From Isoetes taiwanensis (Eukaryota > Streptophyta > Lycopodiopsida > Isoetales > Isoetaceae): a stretch of 64,000 bases of DNA. Location of the stretch: the NCBI GenBank assembly GCA_021234155.1, contig JAJEKV010000086.1:4017461-4081460 (forward strand). The letters are read 5' to 3'. Below the pieces are notes generated by a model. That model made no database searches. It worked only from the letters and a program-made list of their open reading frames with translations, and was not told the DNA's origin. Of this stretch, positions 56,402 to 64,000 are shown piece by piece (position 1 is the stretch's first letter; every line of letters begins with the position of its first letter). Both the position numbers and the translations under genes were made by a program.

Positions 56402-58227
56402 ATGGCTGCGCTTCAGTGCCATTCCAACCTCATTTCGTCTCCATTCAACCAGACTTTTGCCCTAAGCCTTCGCCGCACCATCTTGATCCGAAATATTTCT
56501 CGTTTCTTCGCCATTCAAGCAAGCCGCAGATCCCCTGACGTTGAAAATCAGCTTGGTTTTCTGCATCTCGCCGACCCAGCTCCGCAGCTTTCTAACCGTC
56601 GGGAGCTTCTCGCAGGCAGTGCTGTCTTGATAAGCTTCTTGGTTGGAAGTAGGTCTCAGGCCAATGCGCAAGGTATGCCCTTCAATGTTCCATATTCTTC
56701 CTTTTGGAAAAATTTGAATTAGGAAAATGCTTATGCATTTTGATTTCTACTGCTTGTCTCTTTAGTATTTTGTTTCTAGCTATGCATTATAATCTTATCG
56801 GCAAAAAAAAGGACATTTCCATCGGATCAAAGAAGGTAAGCCAGCTTTAAATTGGTGGGCTCTTCCGTGCCTCGCCCCTTGCTGATCCATCTTAACAGTT
56901 CCTCTTCTTGTATAAAAGAAGACTCTTCATCTTGATAACTAGTATAGTATTTGCAATTCATATCTTACATCTTAAGGACGTGCTTGTGGTTAATAATATA
57001 AGACGAAGGAAATTGCAAATGTGGAAACTCATTTACTGCTCAAAAGGAATGAACCTCATTCTAGAGACTTTTAAGCCTCCTACTGTAGTAAATAAATTTT
57101 ACGCTAACTGGTGAAACTTGAATTGCCACTAACTACCCCGGTTCTTTGTTCAGCATATGACTCATCTGGTTCTGCTACTTATTCATGTGATTCTCCAAAT
57201 TTCGCAAGGTTTGTGCTGCAGATGCATATTTGCAAGCTGTATGATGTCATTGCTCTAAGCTTGCCTCTCCCTTCCCTTTCAATTATGAGCTATGAACATA
57301 TATGCTATACTGTTTAAGATTCCACTAACTACTGCGGTTCTTTGTTCAGCATATGGCTCATTGGGGTTCTGCTGCTTATTCATGTGATTCTACAAATGTC
57401 CCTGTTGCCATTGCATGCAATGTTGTGCTGCAGATGCATATTTGCAAGCTTTTGTCACTGCTCTAAACTTGCCTTTGCCTCTCCTTTTCCCTCCTAAGTT
57501 GTAGTAAAAAATATTCTTTGCTCTTTGTTATGTCTGCAATAAGAATATTAGTTACATGTTTATTCATTTTCCAGTAGAATGGGTATTGAATCAGTTTCTT
57601 TCATTAAAATATAGATTATGACACTTCCACTCTTGTCCCATTCACTGAGCTATACACGGGTTTCACTTTGTTGAAGCCTGCAGAATGGAAACAGGTAATC
57701 AAGCAACAATGTTTTGCTATATCAAGTAATGGCTAAGAAATTATATCATATTCCAGGTTGAAAGATCAGGCACAGTCGTTTACTTTGAAGACCCTGCAAA
57801 GAAAACAAACTGCCTCGATTTAATTGTAAAACCAGTTCTTTTTGCCTCTCTTGCTGACTTTGGAAGCCTGGAGGATGTTGCTCAGAGACTGATACAGGCC
57901 GAAAAGAAGAAGGTAACACATACAACCCTTCATTATTGGATTCGCACTGGTCAATTATTATATGTTCCTGCTTTGCAGCCAAATACAAATGGAGCTGAAC
58001 TCCTCCAAATTCACGAGAGGACCATCAATGGAGATATTCCTTTGTACCAGGTTGAATATAAACGAGACAGCGACCGTGGCATTCAAAGAATCTATAGGAG
58101 TCTAATTATAAAAGGGAAGCGAATTTTTATATTAAATTTAATACATGATGATGCTCCAAGTAATCCTATTTTACCAGACAAAGCTAAGTACTTTGAGAAA
58201 ATAGTAGAGTCTTTTGAATTTGCTTGA
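56402..58227 (+). CDS. Thylakoid-lumen PsbP-domain protein
   Basis: Four exons: 56402-56672, 57615-57694, 57757-57912 and 57979-58227. GT-AG introns, 756-nt CDS (251 aa). Residues 1-45 are a Ser/Arg-rich plastid transit peptide. Residues 62-89 form a lumen signal with a twin-arginine motif (NRRELLAGSAVLISFLVG, R66-R67), ending SQANA, so Tat-dependent import into the lumen is likely. The PsbP fold begins at about 92: ELYTGFTLLKPAEWKQ, VERSGTVVYFEDP, SLADFGSLEDVAQRL, YQVEYKRDSDRGIQRIYRS and the terminal EKIVESFEFA. PsbP-domain proteins serve photosystem II oxygen-evolving function or photosystem/NDH assembly. Which paralog (PPL or PPD) this is I cannot tell, so no symbol is given. It looks intact. 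Confidence 0.9.
57127..57495. repeat. Tandem duplication inside PsbP-gene intron 1
   Basis: About 150-170 bp is repeated (57127-57280 and 57326-57495): GGTTCTTTGTTCAGCATATG, then CTTATTCATGTGATTCT, then TGCTGCAGATGCATATTTGC. Diverged copies, noncoding. Confidence 0.8.
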
Positions 58228-58701
58228 TCCAGCAATTTTATGCAACGTTGCAGGAATTCCATCTCAAGTTTTCTGCAGAATGTACGAGCAATGTTTCTGA
58301 TACTATAATGCTGATCAGACATGTTACCAAAAAGGACTAATAACACATAATGAACCTTACAACATTTAAGAAGACACCTACTGTGATAGAACCCTTACAT
58401 CATCTTCATTGATTCTTAAAATTGAGTTCAAAGGATTCAATCTTTCCCACTCTTTGATCATGACTTGGAGAACCATGTTGTTTCACCAAGACTTCGGTAT
58501 GGAATTCCCATGTGGTTTGGTCTTGTCTTAGGGTTTTTGCCTTTTCCATCTACGATTCAGGGTTTCTACTACTAGCAATGATTCAGGGTTTCCATCGATA
58601 GTCTTCTAACAGCCATCAATGATTTTTGTGCACCCATTAGATGCCCTTTTCCCGCTAAGAAATTAGAGCTTGCGGTTGGTTGCCGAAAGCTTTACGTACT
58701 A
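58228..58701. other. Intergenic, presumed 3' UTR and spacer
   Basis: Contains short repeated phrases (GATTCAGGGTTTC at about 58553 and 58580) but no gene. Confidence 0.4.
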
Positions 58702-58793
58702 GGCAATTGCCCGGACTCGGCTCATTCGGCCTGTAAAGGGCCCCGGTGCCGGAGCCCTTTACAGGCCGAATGAGCCGAGTCCGGGCAATTGCC
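58702..58793. repeat. Perfect 40-bp-arm palindrome
   Basis: Arms 58702-58741 and 58754-58793 are exact complements around a 12-base GC-rich loop, itself near-palindromic. The arm starts GGCAATTGCCCGGACTCGGC. A third, imperfect copy of the right arm follows at about 58831-58877. GC content is far above the surroundings. Confidence 0.92.
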
Positions 58794-58881
58794 GAACTCC
58801 GCCGCGAGTGCGCGCCGAGTCTGGCGGCGCCGCCGGAGCCCTTTACAGGCCGGAATGAGCCGAGTACCGGCAATTGCCGGA

Positions 58882-59659
58882 CGTAATGACCAAATGGTTC
58901 AAATTTCCAAGAACATCTTTGCTTCATCTGGCCCTGAGGTCCTGCACAAATAGATAGAACGAAATCATAGCAATACAAACCTTAAGCATCCATTGAACAA
59001 CATTAGATCTAGCTGCACAAATATCTTCTGATTGCAGAGCTAAAAAATATCACGTTTTCTGGCAAAGCTCTTGCTCTCTCTCAAGCAAACAAGCAAGAGT
59101 AGTATCATCGTGGATCGAAAACTCCATTGCTGGAAACTCCAAGAGAATCATGCAAGCAGCTTCATCTTTTAAATCACTCCAAGGGCATAACAGGGAATGG
59201 GCCGAGTTCTTCAGGGCATAACAGCTCCTTTCGAGTTCTTACACCAACAAGACCAGTCCTACACCAAGCTCTTGCATCACCAAGCTTCTCCGGACTTCTC
59301 CAAACTCTTGCATCGCCGGACTTCTCCAAGCTTCTCCTTGCTGGTTTTTTTGCTTAACTCGAGCCCAATCTATTCCGATTTCTTTCCTTTTTTCAACATA
59401 TGGAGGAGGAGCTATTATGCCCTGAAGAACTCGGCTCATTCCGCCTGTTATGCCCTGAATAACTCGCCTGTAAGATGCAAGGGCGCCACACAGTCCGACG
59501 ATGGAGGCGATGGAGGTGAAGACTACAGTGGTGTCCGCTACAGTGCCAGAAACAGGGCTAGTGGCGGGAAAGGGGGCTAGGGGGGGCGCCGCTCCGAAGC
59601 TATTACGTCTTATAATCTTAAGGCAATAGTGGCATAATTTGAACCATTTGGTCATTACG
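58882..59659. mobile_element. Possible foldback or TIR element
   Basis: Exact 24-bp inverted arms at 58882-58905 and 59636-59659 (starting CGTAATGACCAAATGG). Inside is a second inverted pair of about 48-50 bp (59182-59229 and 59407-59456) with few mismatches (AGGGCATAACAGG; ACTCGGCTCATTCC). No transposase. The inner arms share the GAGCCGAGT/ACTCGGCTC core with the palindrome at 58702, so the whole block probably has one origin. Confidence 0.55.
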
Positions 59660-60138
59660 AAAAGGTTAATTACCGCCATAGCTAGCAAGGAATTAAGAGG
59701 TTTCAAAACTAAATTTTCAAATTACAGGATATAAGATGGATCATCCATCTGATCAGCAGTTGATTATCAGCCAGTGGAATATCAGCCATGGCAATTCTGA
59801 GAAACAAGAAAAACTTGGCTTCATGCAACAAGAGCGTGCCACTAGCATCCAAGCATTGTGTCACAAAAAGGGGAGGAAAAGAATCCATAGTCCACCTGCA
59901 GAAGGATGCGAGACTAATAAAAAAAGGATCACAGAAAAAACCATAGAAGAATTCATGGAAGGCTATTGTATCTAGTCCTATATGTAGACCAAGTCTAACT
60001 TGAAAAATACCACATTCATTTTGACCAAAAGGTAGTTCTAAAAACATTCATGGTTCACACAAGGCAAAAATGATGGGAAGGCTAACTTCAAGAAATTGAT
60101 TGCCTAAATGGAAGGTAATTTTATAGCACATACACGTT
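59660..60138. other. Intergenic
   Basis: A 79-codon open stretch at 59736-59975 (basic, MDHPSDQQLIISQWNISHG) has no recognisable domain and no supporting context; not called as a gene. Confidence 0.35.
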
Positions 60139-60220
60139 TCTGGGTTGCCCGAGGGGCAATCCCTAGGACAGATTTGGCAGGGAAAGCATATGCTCGAATT
60201 ATTCCAAACGAACGGTGTAG
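60139..60220 (+). repeat. GGGTTGCC-hairpin dispersed repeat, copy 4 (short)
   Basis: GGGTTGCCCGAGGGGCAATCCC hairpin head only, then diverged sequence with GCATATGCTCG. Confidence 0.5.
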
Positions 60221-60521
60221 ATTATGGCAGAAGAACAAATGGAAGACTGAGATGCAATAGCAGGTAAGCGCACACTTAAAAGCCAGTTTTCATGCAGGAT
60301 TTCTGAATATAGCGGCAGTTAAATCTTTTTAAACTTAACAAATATCTGCCGCCATAAAAAACTCACTTCTCTACCCTCGGCTTTCACCGCTATTTCCTTC
60401 AGGAGTTACCCAAAAGCTTGATTTTTTATTCTTGGCCCTACCCATTTCTTCATTCGCCTTGATCCTTAGTTTCATGAGACTTCTGCTCTTCTTTTTCCTT
60501 TCTAGTGCTTGGATGCAAATC

Positions 60522-60778
60522 GTACTGGAGGGTTTTGTGTTAATCCCTATCCAAAATAGCTTAGACTTTGTTGGTTGTCAATGGACTGAAGGATTTTTGC
60601 TTTGGGTATCGGTTTGAAGCTAGAACTATCTTAATCTTCAAGTTTCGTATTCGTACTAGAGGGTTTTGTATTAATCCCTATCCAAAATAGCTCTTTGTTG
60701 GTTGCCAGTGAACTGAAGGATTTTTGCTTTGGGTATCGGCTTGAAGCTAGAACTATCTTAATCTTCAAGTTTCGTACT
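60522..60778. repeat. Tandem duplication of about 130 bp
   Basis: Two adjacent copies (60522-60653 and 60654-60778) share GGAGGGTTTTGTGTTAATCC-like starts, GAAGGATTTTTGCTTTGGG and AGAACTATCTTAATCTTCAA. Noncoding. Confidence 0.88.
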
Positions 60779-60809
60779 TTTTTGAATTAGAACACTCTAA
60801 GACCTAGTG

Positions 60810-61620
60810 ATTTGCAATGGACTGGCACAGTGGCTGTCCTCCAGCCAGCATACTTGCAGGCAGGAGAACCAGGGGGTGGGTCCAGCATCCTAGACTATGT
60901 TTTGGTGGCCGAGCCTTTGGTAGACTATGGTAGGGATGAGGAGGTGGACTCAGATGACCTATCGCTCTACTAACAGCTGGCTTGGCAGGTTGCTCCAGAC
61001 ACTTGTCCAACACCTCCTCATATGCCCTAGCTCAGATTGGACTATGAGCGCGCTCATACTTACTCCCAGATGCTTATGGAGGACCTGGCAAGCATCTCAT
61101 AGTGCTCAATGCTGGAGCAGTAGGCAGGGAGGTTCGTTGACATTCTCAAGGCTGCTACAGAGAGGTATTTTGGGAAAAGTTGCATGCGGCAAACCTCAAG
61201 AGCTACGACCTTCCCGCATAACCAGTGGTTCAATGCCGAGTGCAAAGAATGCAAATGCTGCCTCTGTCAAGTCACAGATCCTGCTATATGTCCGGATGCA
61301 ATCAAGCAATACCGCATTTTCCTTAAAGTTAGAAAGGCCAGGTACATTGCGGCCCATCAACATGAAATGTTCTTCCTCCTGGAACGTCATCCCAGGACCT
61401 TCTGGCGAAGAGTGCTCAGGAGGCCAGTGCCGCCCACAGGAAACATCACTCCAGACCAGTGTGGGCAATACCTACAACAGCTCTACAACCTTGAGGGTGC
61501 ACGTGCGACATTACCCCCCAGCAGGGCCCAGTGCTAGAAATCGTGGAGGCGGAGGTAGCGCAGGGGCTACAATGTCTAGCGAATAGAAAAGCACCAGATC
61601 TTGACGGCATGCAGGCGGAG
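60810..61620 (+). pseudogene. LINE relic, endonuclease to RT start
   Basis: Reads GGGSSILDYVLVAEPLVDYG, NQWFNAECKECKCCLCQV, YIAAHQHEMFFLLERHPRTFW and NRKAPDLDGMQAES. It ends abruptly at about 61620 against an opposite-strand relic. Same family as the relic at 53732. Confidence 0.75.
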
Positions 61621-61621
61621 T

Positions 61622-62290
61622 CCAGGACGACCAGTTCAGCATAGCATATCCGAATGTTATCATAGGTCGGACAACTCTGAAGGGTGTGGCATTCGTCTTC
61701 CACAGCTCCAACCTGGCAGTGTTAACAAAGCCTCTCCTGACGCAGCTCTCCAATCCATCTCCCCGTCTCAATCAGGAGATGGTGTGCACCAATGCGGATA
61801 GAGGCAATGGCTCTGCGCTTTTTCATGGGTAGATGAGTGTGCAGGTAGCTTTGCGGGCCCTGGTCCAACATGGGATTTATGTGGCGTTGATAATGTGACG
61901 TCTTGACTGTTCAAGGGTGCTAGCATCCCATAGTTTGTTGAGGAAGCATGCGTCAAGATATTGTCTGAGACTGTGGCGATCTACCTCCATTTGCACTCGG
62001 ATGCACCTATGCTCCTGCGCCACTGTGTAAACAAGGTTAGGGAGACGAGTATCATCCATGTTGACCATCTTGTGGAAGTAGACGATGTGTCTGTCAAAGG
62101 CCCTCCTTTGAAGAGGCAAGAAACCTGTTTCCTGCAACAATATCTGGTATAGGACCGTGGACTTCACCTCCAGGGTCCATGCCAAGAAAGCTTACTGCAC
62201 CTGCTCCAAGTCATTCCAAGTGGCGAGAGAAATCACAGGGCTCCAGACCTTGACCCCATACAAAAGCATAGGTTCTACTAGTGTCACAAC
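61622..62290 (-). pseudogene. LINE relic, C-terminal part, opposite strand
   Basis: Minus strand reads MLLYGVKVWSPVISLATWND, VLYQILLQETGFLPLQRRAF, RHSLRQYLDACFLNKLWD, then EDECHTLQSCPTYDNIRICY, the C-terminal C/H motif. It stops at about 61622 without its 3' UTR or tail, tail-to-tail with the relic at 60810. Confidence 0.75.
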
Positions 62291-64000
62291 CTACAGAAAG
62301 TAGGTCCGATCGCGCTGGCTATAACTCCCAGAGTTCCCTGCAACCGTGAGCTCTCAGAGCTCCCCATGCACGACCGCTACTGATCCCCAGGATCAGCATG
62401 AAGCCCAGCTTCAGAAGTTCTAACATGAGAACTTGATACTGCAGTAGCAGTATTGCTCAAAGAGCAGTCAGAAACACTCCAAGAACGGAGCGCCTCCTCA
62501 AGCTAACACCAAATAGTGAAGTAGCTTAGAACAGGTCGAATTGATGCTCAATCAATTCGCAATGGATCAAAACCTCCAGCAATAGAAGATCCAGCTGCCA
62601 GGTAAGACGGATTGCTCCAATTGCTTGGTTTCAAAGGAACACCACCATTTCAAAAAACGCCATATGTTTCAGATAATGGTTATTGCCATAGACCTACTGA
62701 TCTTAAAAAGTATTGCAGGACTCTAATGACCATCCATAAGTGTGGAAACCTGTGAAAATCTGTAGCAATTCCACACCAAAAAACAAATCACTTTTGCAAG
62801 TGACATAGCATACACAAGGGTGCATTCACAAAAAGTAGATGTTCCCCTTAAATCGTATATTGGCTTTTTATTCAAATCTTATTTTTCGATGAACATAGGT
62901 CCAACTCCTATAGCCTCTCGATCCTTTCTCCAGAGACTTATTTTTCCTGAATTACAAAATCTGCATTCCTCATAATTTGCCTAGTAGAAACGGATGATAT
63001 GGTCTCCTAATTTACCTTTGTCAGACCTTCACCTACCATCTCAACTATTATGTTAAGAGGCACATGAAAAGGTACATTAGCAAATTGCCTTGTTCCACTT
63101 TTGCATTAGGAAATTCAAGAAGTAAAGAATTCTAGAAGAGTATCACTAGAATAAATTGGAGCGTTTATATTTAAAAATATAGGTTAAAGAATATCTATCA
63201 ACCCAAAATATAGGCATCTGCATGGCACAAACTTCGCCTATTTTTGGTGGTTCAACTTGAACCTCTTCGATAGGAAGATGTTTTGTTGCCTCCCAAGCAA
63301 TGCAACTTAATAAGAAAAGAATCAAAGATTTTTAGAAAGCAAAATGAGAAAATGCAGGTTCAAATCCTTGAAAACTGAGCGATGACATAACCCTGGGCTT
63401 CACGTTCTACAAAGAATCCAAATGAAGGATTTAAAACCATTATATGTTCAACATCTATGGATTTCTACACCATTGAAGCTTTTATAGAAATGGAAGCATG
63501 TGGCTACTATTACAAAAACCAAACAGCACCTTGAACACGAGGACTAGTTGTTCTCGAAAGGCAATTGTGTAAACAGTTTTGAAAGTAGTTTCAACCATAA
63601 ATGTGGTAAATAGGAGTGCAGACAGCTCACCTCCGATAGTAATAACTTCAACAAAATCAATATGAAATATAATGGGGAAGGATTAGGGTTGTTTAAGTGA
63701 ATGAAGAGCATGAATATGAGTTTTCCTAAGAGTTGCCTTGATTAGGAAACTAAATTATGATCCACAAATGTTTGGTCCATTACAGCAAGCAAATGTCTGT
63801 TCCTAAAGTATTTATTAAATAGTTTGTCATTCACCATCAGGAGCCTCAAATTTAAGTGTCATTTCCTTGAACTTTGATCCTTCAATTTTCATTTTTAAGT
63901 TCTTGCATAATTAAAGTGCAATTTGAGTAATCCCAATAACTTCTTAATATCTCAGACAACGGCTCGTATTTCAGATGGTAATTGTATCGTCCGTGAGTTC
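62291..64000. other. Intergenic to window end
   Basis: AT-rich sequence with no open frame of note, repeat or RNA gene that I can support. Confidence 0.5.

Noticed and set aside
59239-59706. 155-codon minus-strand frame
   Set aside because: It crosses inverted repeats and small tandem repeats, has no domain and is probably chance.

Overview
The window looks like nuclear DNA of a land plant or close streptophyte relative. It has GT-AG introns of roughly 60-900 bp, a thylakoid-lumen PsbP-domain gene, a plant-type Cys glutathione peroxidase, a plant L1 LINE, a PPR-gene relic and LTR elements primed by initiator tRNA-Met. A secreted Hedgehog-type Hint (Hog) domain gene points to a seedless lineage such as a bryophyte, because I know of no such gene in seed plants. 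That lineage call is inference.

Positions 1-31205 are a young, rearranged array of four copies of one locus (units A 637-5300, B 8212-14914, C 19449-27053, D 27925-31205). Each carries a five-exon gene whose product would have a signal peptide, an extensin-like (Ser-Pro3-6) tract, a Hint autoprocessing domain beginning CFPGD, and a C-terminal hydrophobic segment. Only copy B (9703-10945, 326 aa) reads intact. Copy A is frameshifted in the last exon. Copies C and D share a stop three codons before the catalytic Cys, and each also carries its own deletion. The array is laced with a gag-only LTR retrotransposon (TR-GAG type): an almost complete copy at 20515-23880 has a 5-bp target duplication, and pieces of the element lie at every unit boundary I can see. 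A 2-kb Harbinger-like element interrupts unit B, and several LINEs with short tandem-repeat tails are present.

Positions 31206-64000 are lower-copy sequence with three apparently intact genes: glutathione peroxidase (32375-34168, six exons), a small acidic protein with a leader intron (35665-36003), and a lumenal PsbP-domain protein (56402-58227, four exons). There is also a tRNA-Pro(AGG) gene (43762-43833). Between them lie an unrecognised degenerate coding region (38608-40160), a PPR relic, several LINE relics (one split in two by a 3.9-kb L1), an ORF1-only LINE derivative, and a cluster of long inverted repeats at 58702-59659.

The most striking content is the Hint gene: an extensin-like peptide fused to a self-cleaving Hedgehog-type module, amplified and mostly decaying in tandem. 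A second theme is a LINE group that shares a 3' hairpin and end sequence but carries different microsatellite tails: (TTCTA)n, (CTTC)n and, in a more distant relative, (ATCTT)n.
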